Shown: positions 47,532 to 56,305 of the stretch, piece after piece | Numbering within the stretch: position 1 is the first letter of the stretch | How the letters are laid out: each line of letters starts with the position of its first letter | Source of the DNA: an uncultured Pelagibacteraceae bacterium | GTDB lineage: Bacteria > Pseudomonadota > Alphaproteobacteria > Pelagibacterales > Pelagibacteraceae | DNA: 64,000 bases | NCBI GenBank assembly: GCA_902557785.1 | Contig: CACEBP010000003.1 | Coordinates: 1 to 64,000, forward strand | Reading direction: 5' to 3' | Notes under the pieces: model-generated | The model's database searches: none | What the model saw: the letters and a program-made list of their open reading frames with translations, nothing else | Told to the model about the DNA's origin: nothing | Translations under genes and position numbers: made by a program

Positions 47532-48488
47532 TTAATTTACTTGATCTTGGGGTTTTTTTCCTGAAAAAAAATCTTCCAAATTTTTTGTAGCTCGATATGC
47601 CATATCCCATCTTGTTCTTTTAGTCGCACTACCTAAGTGGGGAAGTAAAAAAATATTTTTTAATTTTAAATATTCTGGATGAATTTTTGGTTCGCCATTA
47701 TAAACATCTAATCCGTAAGCAAATACCTTTCCACTTTTTATAGCCTCTATCATGGCATCATCATCAACGACGTCTCCTCTAGCTGCATTTCCAATAACAG
47801 TATTATCCTCTAAATAACTCAGAGTTTCTTTATTTATTAAATTTTTTGTTTCCGGAGTAGCAGGACAATTGATTGATAAAAATTCACTTTGTTCAAACAA
47901 ACTTTTTATATCTTTATGGTAAATCGCACCATCTTCTAAATCAGAAGAAAGTTTGGATCTATTATGGTAATGAATTTCCATACCAAAAGCCTTTGCTCTT
48001 TTAGCTACCGCTCTACCTATTCTGCCCATTCCTAGGATTCCTAATCTCTTATTTGACATTTGTTTTCCTAATAAAAAATCCCAAGACCATTTCCAATTCT
48101 GAGTTTCAGCTGCAATACGACCTTCATAAGCTTTTCGAGAAGCTCCTAGTAAAAGTAATATTTGAATATCAGCTGTTGCGTCAGTTAAAACATCCGGCGT
48201 ATTTGTGACGGTTATTCCTTTTTTTTTTGCAGCTTGAATATCTATATTTCCAAAACCAACTGCACCGTTAGCGATAATTTTAATAGAGCTTGATAATTTA
48301 GATATGGTGTCTGAATTAATTGGATCTGTAACCGAACTTAAGATTCCATCATAATTTTTAGATCCATTAATAATTTCTTGAGGTGAATAAATTTTGTCAT
48401 CTTTATTTAAAGTCACTTCAAATAAGCTTTGAAGTTTCTCCTCGTTTTCTTTAAGGAGCCTTCTAGTTACAAAAATTTTTTTTTTCAT
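47532..48488 (-). CDS. D-2-hydroxyacid dehydrogenase (glyoxylate reductase-like)
   Basis: This is an NAD(P)-dependent enzyme of the D-isomer-specific 2-hydroxyacid dehydrogenase family, 318 aa. The nucleotide motif G-M-G-R-I-G-R-A is at about residues 153-160. The catalytic Arg is in A-A-R-G-D-V-V, the Glu in N-G-E-P-K, and the His in L-P-H-L-G-S-A. Given its place one base from glcF in the glycolate block, glyoxylate or hydroxypyruvate reduction is likely. It would work in the opposite direction to GlcDEF, perhaps to balance glyoxylate. Exact substrate and cofactor are not settled by the sequence. Confidence 0.87.
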   Translation of the reverse strand: MKKKIFVTRRLLKENEEKLQSLFEVTLNKDDKIYSPQEIINGSKNYDGILSSVTDPINSDTISKLSSSIKIIANGAVGFGNIDIQAAKKKGITVTNTPDVLTDATADIQILLLLGASRKAYEGRIAAETQNWKWSWDFLLGKQMSNKRLGILGMGRIGRAVAKRAKAFGMEIHYHNRSKLSSDLEDGAIYHKDIKSLFEQSEFLSINCPATPETKNLINKETLSYLEDNTVIGNAARGDVVDDDAMIEAIKSGKVFAYGLDVYNGEPKIHPEYLKLKNIFLLPHLGSATKRTRWDMAYRATKNLEDFFSGKKPQDQVN

Positions 48489-48489
48489 T

Positions 48490-49788
48490 TCAGAAATTAT
48501 TTAATTTATATGGTTTCGGTCCTCCTGTGAACCAATCAAGTAATTCAACTGTATGAATAATAGGAATTCTGGTTCCGGATGAAATTTGTGTCATACAACC
48601 TATATTACCAGTTGAAATAAAATCAGGAGAAATTTTTTCAATATTTTTGACTTTATTTTTTAATAACGATTTTGCCATTTTTTGATGGAGAATATTGTAG
48701 GTCCCAGCAGATCCACAACATAAATGTCCTTCCGGGATTTCTAAAACCTCGTTACCAGTTTTTGAAATTAAATCTTTAGGTTGTTGATGAACTTTTTGCC
48801 CGTGCTGCATCGAACAGGCTGAATGATAAGCAATTTTATATTTTTTTTCAGTGTTTATATTTATATTTAATTTTAAATTCTCATCAAGATACTCAGTGAT
48901 GTCTTTTGTTAGTTCAGAAATTTTTTTTGCTTTTTTTTTCAAATCTTTATCATTTTTAAAAATATGTCCGTAATCCTTTAAAGTTGTACCACAACCTGAT
49001 GTATTGCTAATTATCGCATCCAAACCATTTTTAAGGTATTCATCATGCCAACTATTTATATTCTTTTTAAAAGACTCATGCGCCAATTTTTGTTTTCCTA
49101 AATGGTGATTCAAAGAACCGCAACAGTATATGTCCGGCATCACAACAACTTCGACATTGTGTCTATTTAGAAGTCTAATTGTCGATTCGTTTATTTCTGG
49201 TGAAATGACTCTTTGAACACATCCAGTTAATAGCGCCACTCTTGAAATTGTTTTACCTTTAGTAACTTCGTAAACTTTTTTTTCTTTTAATTTTTTACCA
49301 GGTATTTTATCTGGCATTAAGCTTAGCGCGTTTTTAAGAAATTTTGGGAATAAAAAACTAAATGGTTTTATAATTTTAGAAGATAAAGCCATTAATAAAA
49401 ATACTTTTGGTCTTGGCAGTACGAAGGAAAGAATATTTCTAAATAATCTATCAAAGAAAGGTCTTTTATAAGTTTCCTCTACATAATTTCTCCCATGATC
49501 AATTAAGTGCATATAATTCACACCTGAAGGACAAGTTGTCATGCAGGAATAACAAGACAGGCAGCTATCAATATGTTTTGCAATTTGTTTGGTAGCAGGT
49601 TTTTTATTCTCTAGCATATCTTTGATGAGATAAATCCTCCCTCTTGGACCTTCTAACTCTTCTCCATTAATTCCGTAAGTTGGGCAAGTTGCATTACACA
49701 TTCCACAGTGAACACATTTTCTAATAATTGTTTCACTGGTTCTGTTATCTTTGTCTTTTAATTGGTTCTCTGTAAATGATGTCTGCAT
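48490..49788 (-). CDS. glcF: Glycolate oxidase iron-sulfur subunit
   Basis: GlcF carries electrons from the flavin subunits to the respiratory chain. Two 4Fe-4S motifs are visible near the N-terminus (C-V-H-C-G-M-C-N-A-T-C-P and C-L-S-C-Y-S-C-M-T-T-C-P). Two Cys-rich CCG domains follow (C-C-G-S-L-N-H-H near 220 and C-C-G-S-A-G-T-Y near 356). The length of 432 aa is normal for GlcF. It is downstream of glcD and glcE in the standard order. Confidence 0.95.
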   Translation of the reverse strand: MQTSFTENQLKDKDNRTSETIIRKCVHCGMCNATCPTYGINGEELEGPRGRIYLIKDMLENKKPATKQIAKHIDSCLSCYSCMTTCPSGVNYMHLIDHGRNYVEETYKRPFFDRLFRNILSFVLPRPKVFLLMALSSKIIKPFSFLFPKFLKNALSLMPDKIPGKKLKEKKVYEVTKGKTISRVALLTGCVQRVISPEINESTIRLLNRHNVEVVVMPDIYCCGSLNHHLGKQKLAHESFKKNINSWHDEYLKNGLDAIISNTSGCGTTLKDYGHIFKNDKDLKKKAKKISELTKDITEYLDENLKLNININTEKKYKIAYHSACSMQHGQKVHQQPKDLISKTGNEVLEIPEGHLCCGSAGTYNILHQKMAKSLLKNKVKNIEKISPDFISTGNIGCMTQISSGTRIPIIHTVELLDWFTGGPKPYKLNNF

Positions 49789-51042
49789 TCAAATTCCTGT
49801 ATACATTTTACCTGGGTTAAAAATTCTTTTCGGGTCAAAACTTTTTTTAATTTTTTCACTGATTTTATACTTAATTGGATCTATTGTAAAAATATCGGCA
49901 GAGGCCTTAAAGTCATCCTCTATTTTAATTAATGTATAATATCCTTGGTGATTCTTAGTTATTTCCTTTATTTCTGAAAGGATTTTAGAATTTAAGTGAT
50001 CAAACGCCATCCAAATAAGGCTGCCACCCCAATCAATAAAATAATTTAAATCATCTTTTTTAAGCTTTTTTATAACTTCTAAAGTTTCACTTATGGGCAC
50101 AACAATTCTAATTAGGTTGCTTTTTGAATTTTTAAAAACTTCTAAGTTTTTCGTTTTGTTCCAAAAAATTTCGGTTTGTACACTATCTAAAACTGAAAAC
50201 TCATTACCAATCAGAGCTAATTCTTTTGAAAGTCTATCAATCCTCTGGTCAACTGAGTTCATTGGGCCTTCTATTCTTATACCAGTTAAGCCTCCGTCGT
50301 GTGTAAGATCATTTAAAATGAAATTTTTTCCAAAATAATCTGGATAAAAAACACCACCAGAAGGGTCGGTTGATGATGATAAAGATTGTCCTAAATAATC
50401 TAGTGCTTTTTTAACGTGAGGATTTTTTATAATAAGCGTTTTATTTGTTTCTGGTCTTGGTAAAACTTTGATTGATATTTCTGTTAAGACTGTAAGTGTT
50501 CCAAAAGATCCAGATAATATCTTGCACAAGTCGTAACCGGTTACGTTTTTTACAACTGTTCCGCCTGATTTTATCGTTTCACCTTTTCCATTAACTCCTT
50601 GAAAGCCAAGAAGATGATCTCTAACACTTCCGACTTTAAATCTTCTTGATCCAGCAAAGTTACACGCAACCACTCCCCCGATCGAACCGCTGTTGCTCTC
50701 TCCTGAAAATAAGTAACCAAAGTCATTAGGCTCAAACGCTAGTTGTTGATTATTTTTTTTAAGTGCTTCTTCAATTTCACTTATAGGAGTGCCTGCCTTT
50801 ACTTTAATATAAAGTTCCTCAGGTTTGTAATCTATAATACCTTTATAGTTTGAAAGATCTAAAGTTTTTTCAGCCTGGAAATTTCTTCCGATTTTGTTTT
50901 TAGATTGTAAACCGCTTATTTCTAAAGGAATACTTTTTTTGTAACAATTTTTTACAATTTCTACAATTTCTTCTCTAGTAGATGGTTTAAAAATATTTTG
51001 GTTAAAATCTAGGGATGTCTGGAAATTTTGTTTTTCCTCCAT
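49789..51042 (-). CDS. glcE: Glycolate oxidase FAD-binding subunit GlcE
   Basis: GlcE is the second flavoprotein-like subunit of glycolate dehydrogenase. It has the FAD_binding_4 fold with P-S-T-R-E-E-I-V-E-I-V, G-S-I-G-G-V-V-A-C-N-F-A-G-S-R-R and G-G-T-V-V-K-N-V-T-G-Y-D-L. The start is uncertain: ATG 51042 (417 aa) overlaps glcD by 41 bases, and an in-frame start at 51069 would add nine residues. Both are compatible with translational coupling to glcD. It directly abuts glcF. Confidence 0.92.
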   Translation of the reverse strand: MEEKQNFQTSLDFNQNIFKPSTREEIVEIVKNCYKKSIPLEISGLQSKNKIGRNFQAEKTLDLSNYKGIIDYKPEELYIKVKAGTPISEIEEALKKNNQQLAFEPNDFGYLFSGESNSGSIGGVVACNFAGSRRFKVGSVRDHLLGFQGVNGKGETIKSGGTVVKNVTGYDLCKILSGSFGTLTVLTEISIKVLPRPETNKTLIIKNPHVKKALDYLGQSLSSSTDPSGGVFYPDYFGKNFILNDLTHDGGLTGIRIEGPMNSVDQRIDRLSKELALIGNEFSVLDSVQTEIFWNKTKNLEVFKNSKSNLIRIVVPISETLEVIKKLKKDDLNYFIDWGGSLIWMAFDHLNSKILSEIKEITKNHQGYYTLIKIEDDFKASADIFTIDPIKYKISEKIKKSFDPKRIFNPGKMYTGI

Positions 51043-52498
51043 GGACGTGAACTCTCCCTTCCTCAGCACACTTTCTAAGTATTGGATAAACTTTGCCTGG
51101 ATTTAATAATGAATTTGGGTCTAAAGCTACTTTTATAGTGAGCTGTTGCTGAATGTCTTTGTCGTTGAAAGCCTCGCACATTAATTCTCTTTTTTCTATT
51201 CCTACTCCATGCTCGCCTGTAAGAGCTCCACCAACTTTTACACAATATTTTAATATATCAGCTCCAAAGTCTTCGCATTTCTTAAGCGAGTTCTTATCAT
51301 TAGCATCAAACATTATTAATGGATGAAGATTTCCATCACCTGCATGAAAGGCATTAGCAACTGGTAGATCATATTTTTTTGATAGTCTTGTAATTTCTTT
51401 GAGAACTTCTGCAAGTTTACCTCTTGGTATTGAACCGTCCATGCACATATAATCTGGCGCTAAAACTCCACATGCTGGGAAAGCTGCTTTTCTACCTGCC
51501 CAAAATTTTAATCTCTCTTCATTAGATTTGCTAACCTTTAAACTAGATGAATTATTTTTTTCAGCAATTTGTTTAGCTTTTTTAATGTAAGCCTCTACTT
51601 CATGTTCAGTTCCATCAAACTCAACGATCATCATTGCCTCTGCATCTGTTGGATATCCTGCCTTCGAATAATCATTTGTCGCTTTTGTGAGGGCTTTATC
51701 CATAATTTCCATTCCTGCAGGTATACATCCCTCTGCTATTATTTCTGCTACACAATTTCCTGCATCTTCAATAGTTGGAAAACCGATTAGAGCGGCCTTA
51801 ACAATTTCTGGTGACTTAAGAATTTTTACTGTTACTTCTGTTATAACTCCTAGTAAACCCTCCGATCCAGTCATTAAACCTAAAAAGTCGTAACCTTCTG
51901 AGTCCATTGCCTTACCACCAAATTTAGTTATTGTTCCATCCATGAGCACAACTTCAATACCCAAGAGATTATTTGTTGTAGCTCCATATTTTAGAGAATG
52001 CACACCTCCAGAATTTTCAGCTACATTTCCACCTATAGAACATGCAATTTGACTTGAGGGATCTGGAGCATAGTAAAATCCTTTATCTTGAACAGCATGA
52101 GTGATTGCTAAATTTGTTACGCAAGGTTGTGTTACAACACATCTATTCAAGTAATCGATTTCTAGAATTTTATTAAATTTTCCCATCGCCATTAACACAC
52201 AATCCTCTAAAGGCAATGATCCCCCAGATAAACCCGTTCCAGCCCCTCTTGGAACTACTTTAACTTTATTATCATTACAATATTTTAATATATTACTAAC
52301 TTCCTCCACAGTCTCAGGCATAACTACGACTAGAGGCATTTGTCTATACGCAGTTAAACCATCAGTTTCGAAAGGTCTTAATTCATCTGGGTGTGAAAGA
52401 ACGTTTTTTGGGTTTATTATTCTTCCTATATCAGAAACGATTTTATCTTTTTTTGATAAAATTGAATCATCGACTTTTGGCATTTGTAAACTACTCAT
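51002..52498 (-). CDS. glcD: Glycolate oxidase subunit GlcD (FAD-linked)
   Basis: GlcD is the catalytic FAD subunit that oxidises glycolate (and often D-lactate) to the 2-oxo acid. The FAD-binding segments R-G-A-G-T-G-L-S-G-G and I-G-G-N-V-A-E-N-S-G-G are intact. The C-terminal FAD-oxidase domain includes N-A-F-H-A-G-D-G-N-L-H-P and G-E-H-G-V-G-I-E-K. The length of 498 aa is normal. Together with glcE and glcF it forms a complete three-subunit enzyme. Confidence 0.95.
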   Translation of the reverse strand: MSSLQMPKVDDSILSKKDKIVSDIGRIINPKNVLSHPDELRPFETDGLTAYRQMPLVVVMPETVEEVSNILKYCNDNKVKVVPRGAGTGLSGGSLPLEDCVLMAMGKFNKILEIDYLNRCVVTQPCVTNLAITHAVQDKGFYYAPDPSSQIACSIGGNVAENSGGVHSLKYGATTNNLLGIEVVLMDGTITKFGGKAMDSEGYDFLGLMTGSEGLLGVITEVTVKILKSPEIVKAALIGFPTIEDAGNCVAEIIAEGCIPAGMEIMDKALTKATNDYSKAGYPTDAEAMMIVEFDGTEHEVEAYIKKAKQIAEKNNSSSLKVSKSNEERLKFWAGRKAAFPACGVLAPDYMCMDGSIPRGKLAEVLKEITRLSKKYDLPVANAFHAGDGNLHPLIMFDANDKNSLKKCEDFGADILKYCVKVGGALTGEHGVGIEKRELMCEAFNDKDIQQQLTIKVALDPNSLLNPGKVYPILRKCAEEGRVHVHGGKTKFPDIPRF

Positions 52499-52506
52499 AA
52501 GTTACC

Positions 52507-53670
52507 TTACTTAAGCATTTTTGATATTTTATCTAGTGCTTTTTGTATATTGTCCTGAGAAGCTGCAAAGCTAAAACGTACAAAATCAACAGATGTCTTG
52601 CCAAAAGCTGTTCCGGGAACAATTGCCACACCAGCCTCATGCATGCATTTTTTTGAAAATTCAGATCCGCTCATTCCTGTTCCACTTACATTTGGAAAAG
52701 CATAAAAGGCCCCTCCAGGCATACTACAAGTAACACCTGGTAAATCATTTAATCCTTTATGAATTAATTTTCTTCTTTGATCAAATTTTTTCATCATATG
52801 ATGAATAGAGTCATCAGGTCCATCAAGCGCGGCTATGCCAGCAAATTGTGAAGGTGCGTTCACACAAGAAAAACTATTTATAGCTAATTTTGTTACGTGA
52901 GGAATTAATTTTTCTGGCCATACACTCCATCCCATTCTCCAACCTGTCATAGAATAAGCTTTACTCCATCCGTCAAGCACTATTAATCTTTCTTGTAAAT
53001 CAGAGTAATTAAAAAAAGTTGGCATTTCTTTTCCGTCAAAAATTTGTCTACTATAAATTTCATCACTCAATATGTAGACATGCGGGTGTTTCTTTAAACC
53101 CTCAGCAAGAAAATCTATTGCAGGTTTTTCTACAAAACTTCCTGTTGGGTTATTTGGGTTAATTAAAATTACTAATCTTGTTTTATCAGTTATTGAAGAT
53201 AAAATTTTTTCTGGATCAAATTTTAAATCTTTCTCTTTTGTTAAATCATAGGGTACAGCTTTAGCGCCAGTATAATTTATCATCGACTCATAAATTGGGA
53301 ATCCAGGTGTAGGATGAACTATCTCTGCGCCGGGTTCACCAATCATTTGAATAGCATAATACATTGTAGGTTTTCCTCCTGGCATAATCATAATTCTTTC
53401 TGGATCTACGTCTTTTTTATATAAACTTTTGATTTTTCTAGAAACAGCTTGTCTGCATTCTGTAATTCCGTTTGCTAAAACATACCCATGATGTCCATCA
53501 TCAATTGCTTTTTTTGCTGCATCCATAATATGCTGAGGTGTTTTAAAATCGGGTTGACCCAATCCTAAATGGATCATTTCTTTTCCTTGAGCTTCAAGTT
53601 TCTTAGCCTCAGCTAAGACGCTAAAAGCAGTCTCTGTTCCTAGACGTTCTAAATTTTTTGCTAATTTCAT
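52507..53670 (-). CDS. PLP-dependent class I aminotransferase
   Basis: This is a fold-type I aminotransferase of 387 aa. It shows the N-terminal G-L-G-Q-P-D-F, the substrate-side I-N-P-N-N-P-T-G, D-E-I-Y-S and the PLP-lysine segment S-K-A-Y-S-M-T-G-W-R-M-G-W, with the C-terminal substrate Arg in F-V-R-F-S-F-A. It belongs to the aspartate/alanine aminotransferase-like group. Its place between glcD and the 2-hydroxyacid dehydrogenase suggests it may aminate the 2-oxo acid formed (glyoxylate to glycine or pyruvate to alanine). That is inference from context; the substrate is not readable. Confidence 0.85.
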   Translation of the reverse strand: MKLAKNLERLGTETAFSVLAEAKKLEAQGKEMIHLGLGQPDFKTPQHIMDAAKKAIDDGHHGYVLANGITECRQAVSRKIKSLYKKDVDPERIMIMPGGKPTMYYAIQMIGEPGAEIVHPTPGFPIYESMINYTGAKAVPYDLTKEKDLKFDPEKILSSITDKTRLVILINPNNPTGSFVEKPAIDFLAEGLKKHPHVYILSDEIYSRQIFDGKEMPTFFNYSDLQERLIVLDGWSKAYSMTGWRMGWSVWPEKLIPHVTKLAINSFSCVNAPSQFAGIAALDGPDDSIHHMMKKFDQRRKLIHKGLNDLPGVTCSMPGGAFYAFPNVSGTGMSGSEFSKKCMHEAGVAIVPGTAFGKTSVDFVRFSFAASQDNIQKALDKISKMLK

Positions 53671-53719
53671 ATTTAAATTTTATTTAAATTTTTAACAATT
53701 TTCAAACTTCTAAATTACA

Positions 53720-54868
53720 TCACCTGTATGCGATTTTTGAGCTATTTAGCTCTTTAATGCTCTTACAACCTAGTAAAATCATATCTCTTCTTATTTCTTC
53801 TCTCATTCTTTTTAAAATTTGCTCTACACCGGCTTGCCCGCCAGCACCTAGTGCAAATAAAAAACCTTTTCCAAAGCTGCATGCTGTTGCACCTAAAGAT
53901 AACGCTTTTAGAACATGGGTACCTCTTCTTATTCCTCCGTCTAAAATTATTTCTAATTTATCTCCAACCGCCTCCTTAATTGCTGGCAGTTGATCGAAAG
54001 GTGATCGTGAGCCATCAAGTTGCCTTCCACCGTGATTGGATAATAAAATTGCAGAAGCTCCAATATCAATTGCTCTTTTTGCATCTTCAACTGACATAAC
54101 ACCTTTTAATGCAAATGGTCCTCCCCATTTTTTTACAACATACTCAGCATCTTTCCAACTCATCGCTGGATCATATTGTTCGTTAATATAATCCATTACT
54201 CCTTTCGCGATACTAGATCCTTTTTTCGTCCAATGAGAAACATTTGCTAACTCAAATTTTTTATGTGTTAAATAATTGAATGCCCATTTAGGATGCGTTG
54301 CAAAACTCATAATGCTTTTTAGAGTTAATTTTGGTGGCGTGGTAAAACCCCATTTATGATCTCTTTCTCTATTTCCTGCTACAACCGTATCAACAGTTAA
54401 ACACAAAGATTTAAATCCTGCTGATTTACATCTATCTATTAAATTATCTGTTAAACCTTGATCTTTGTGAATATAAAGTTGAAACATTTTAGGTCCGCTT
54501 GCAACATTGGCTATTTCCTCAATTGAGGAGGTGGCCATAGTCGACATGCTATAAAAAGTTCCAAATTTTTCTGCAGCTCTAGCTGATGCTTTATCTCCAT
54601 CATGGTGATATAGTCGTTGCATTGCAGTTGGCGCTAAAAATAAAGGCATATCAATTTTCTGACCAAAGACAGTAGTAGATAGATCAGGCTCTCCAACGCT
54701 AGCCAAAATATTAGGTACTAGGTCACATTTTAAAAATGACTCTGTGTTTCTTTTTAAGGTAGTTTCGTCATCCGAGCCTCCATCAATGTAATGAAAAATA
54801 GGTGCTGGCAAATTTTTCTTCGCTAGTCTTCTAAAATCTTCAAAGTTATAACAATCTTCAAGACCCAT
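53720..54868 (-). CDS. FMN-dependent L-2-hydroxyacid dehydrogenase (lactate/glycolate type)
   Basis: This is a TIM-barrel FMN enzyme of the LldD/glycolate oxidase/mandelate dehydrogenase family, 382 aa. The FMN-binding and catalytic parts are visible: F-H-Y-I-D-G-G, L-A-P-T-A-M-Q-R, Q-L-Y-I-H, T-V-D-T-V-V-A-G-N-R-E-R-D, the His-Gly-Gly-Arg active site in S-N-H-G-G-R-Q-L-D-G, and the phosphate loop D-G-G-I-R-R-G. L-lactate is the most likely substrate, although glycolate oxidation would also fit the context. Electrons probably go to quinone or cytochrome c. The N-terminus has no signal peptide. Confidence 0.9.
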   Translation of the reverse strand: MGLEDCYNFEDFRRLAKKNLPAPIFHYIDGGSDDETTLKRNTESFLKCDLVPNILASVGEPDLSTTVFGQKIDMPLFLAPTAMQRLYHHDGDKASARAAEKFGTFYSMSTMATSSIEEIANVASGPKMFQLYIHKDQGLTDNLIDRCKSAGFKSLCLTVDTVVAGNRERDHKWGFTTPPKLTLKSIMSFATHPKWAFNYLTHKKFELANVSHWTKKGSSIAKGVMDYINEQYDPAMSWKDAEYVVKKWGGPFALKGVMSVEDAKRAIDIGASAILLSNHGGRQLDGSRSPFDQLPAIKEAVGDKLEIILDGGIRRGTHVLKALSLGATACSFGKGFLFALGAGGQAGVEQILKRMREEIRRDMILLGCKSIKELNSSKIAYR

Positions 54869-54874
54869 TATAAT

Positions 54875-55378
54875 TTAAAAATTTTTTGAAAAAGTTATTT
54901 GTTGATTATCTGTTCCTGGATTTGTATCTCCCCATTCATTATTAGATATATGACTATAGCTGTAACTTAATTTTGAATTTTCAAAGATATCAAGTCCTAC
55001 TTTAATTTCGCTTTTAAATTCTAATACACTACCTAAATCTTTCCCATCACCTTTCTCATAATAACCTGGGGCAAAACTTGGTAAAATTTTTATTGGTCCT
55101 ATTCCGTACTGACCCTCAATACCTGTATAGAGATAAACTGAGCTATTGCCTGTCACAAACGCCCCGGTAACAGGTTTTAATTTTCCAAGAATAGTGTCTC
55201 TAAACAAGTTTGGATTTTTATGTTCGATTCCAAATAAACTCGTTTGATCGTCACCTTCTTTATCAATAACATCAAAAGTGCCTGTGTAAAAAGAGATGTC
55301 TGAATCACTTTGTTCGGCATTAACATTAACAAATGCTAAAAAGGTGAAAAGTAAACTAAATAGCAGTTTGAATTTCAT
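54875..55378 (-). CDS. PagL-like lipid A deacylase / acyloxyacyl hydrolase family
   Basis: This is a predicted outer-membrane beta-barrel protein of 167 aa with a signal peptide (about residues 1-21, ending N-V-N-A). The C-terminal Y-S-H-I-S-N-N-E-W-G-D-T-N-P-G matches the family's H-x-S-N...N-P-G signature, where the His and the Ser two residues later are the catalytic pair of PagL. PagL has a Glu 12 residues after the Ser; here that position is Asp, so activity is uncertain. PagL removes a 3-O acyl chain from lipid A. Alternating hydrophobic residues and the terminal Phe fit a barrel. Confidence 0.7.
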   Translation of the reverse strand: MKFKLLFSLLFTFLAFVNVNAEQSDSDISFYTGTFDVIDKEGDDQTSLFGIEHKNPNLFRDTILGKLKPVTGAFVTGNSSVYLYTGIEGQYGIGPIKILPSFAPGYYEKGDGKDLGSVLEFKSEIKVGLDIFENSKLSYSYSHISNNEWGDTNPGTDNQQITFSKNF

Positions 55379-55427
55379 ATAAAAAAATACAACTAATTGT
55401 TTAATATGTACAGTTTCCTTTAGTGTT

Positions 55428-55787
55428 TTATTGTCTTTTTTTTAAAAAAGAAAAGATGAAAAACCCTCCAAAAATTAGCGCTATATAAGGCAAAATCCAT
55501 AACAAGGAATTTTGAGTATTAAATTGAGGTTTAAATACAATCCAATCTCCATATTTATCAGACATAAATTCATAAATTTCATCTTCTGTTTTGCCCTCAT
55601 CAATTAAATCTTTCACAACTAATTTTATTGTTTGAGCAAAATCAGAATTCGAATCTGAAATTGATTGTCCTTGGCATACTAGACAACGTAAATTTTTATG
55701 AATTAAATTTGGATCAATAGTCTTTTCTGCCGCAAAAGAAAATTTTGAAAAAAAAATAAAAAATAATATAATTAAATTAAATTTCAT
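55428..55787 (-). CDS. ccmH: Cytochrome c maturation protein CcmH
   Basis: CcmH is a membrane-tethered thioredoxin-like protein that handles apocytochrome c thiols. It shows a signal peptide, the redox motif L-R-C-L-V-C-Q-G-Q-S-I, the D-S-N-S-D-F-A segment and a C-terminal membrane helix (about residues 95-114). The length of 119 aa is the short CcmH form; a fused or separate CcmI (TPR part) is not present here. It is the last gene of the ccm run. Confidence 0.93.
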   Translation of the reverse strand: MKFNLIILFFIFFSKFSFAAEKTIDPNLIHKNLRCLVCQGQSISDSNSDFAQTIKLVVKDLIDEGKTEDEIYEFMSDKYGDWIVFKPQFNTQNSLLWILPYIALIFGGFFIFSFLKKRQ

Positions 55788-55789
55788 AA

Positions 55790-56305
55790 TTACTCTATAA
55801 TTTTGATAATATTATTATAATCGTTAACTGATAGCGGACCTACAAATTTTTGTATGATAATTAATTCTTTATTTATTAATATACTTTCTGGAATTCCATA
55901 AATACCAAATTTAACTGACTGCTTGCCATTTTCATCTTTAGCTAATAAATCATAAGGATTACCTAATTCACTTAAAAATGTTTTAGCTTGAGACTCTTTA
56001 TCTTTAAAATTTATACCTAGTATCATTAAATTTTTTTTTTGAGACAATTCCATTAATATAGGATGCTCAATTTTACAAGGAGCACACCATGATGCCCAAA
56101 AATTTATTAATGTATAATTTTTTTTTTTTATGTCATCTCTTGTATAGAAATTTGAATTATCAAAAGAAATAATTTTAAATTCAGGCGTCTCCTTATTTAT
56201 TAAACTTGAGGTATTATAATTTGTGTCTCTTGTTAGACTTATATAAAATATGCCTATTACAAACAAAAAAATGAATAAAATTATTATCTTAATTATTTTT
56301 TGCAT
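55790..56305 (-). CDS. ccmG: Thiol:disulfide interchange protein CcmG/DsbE
   Basis: CcmG is a periplasmic thioredoxin-fold reductant for apocytochrome c or CcmH. It has an N-terminal membrane anchor (about residues 5-25) and the active site W-A-S-W-C-A-P-C-K at about residues 70-78, followed by a cis-Pro in G-I-P-E-S. The length of 171 aa is normal. It overlaps ccmF by 17 bases. Confidence 0.94.
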   Translation of the reverse strand: MQKIIKIIILFIFLFVIGIFYISLTRDTNYNTSSLINKETPEFKIISFDNSNFYTRDDIKKKNYTLINFWASWCAPCKIEHPILMELSQKKNLMILGINFKDKESQAKTFLSELGNPYDLLAKDENGKQSVKFGIYGIPESILINKELIIIQKFVGPLSVNDYNNIIKIIE

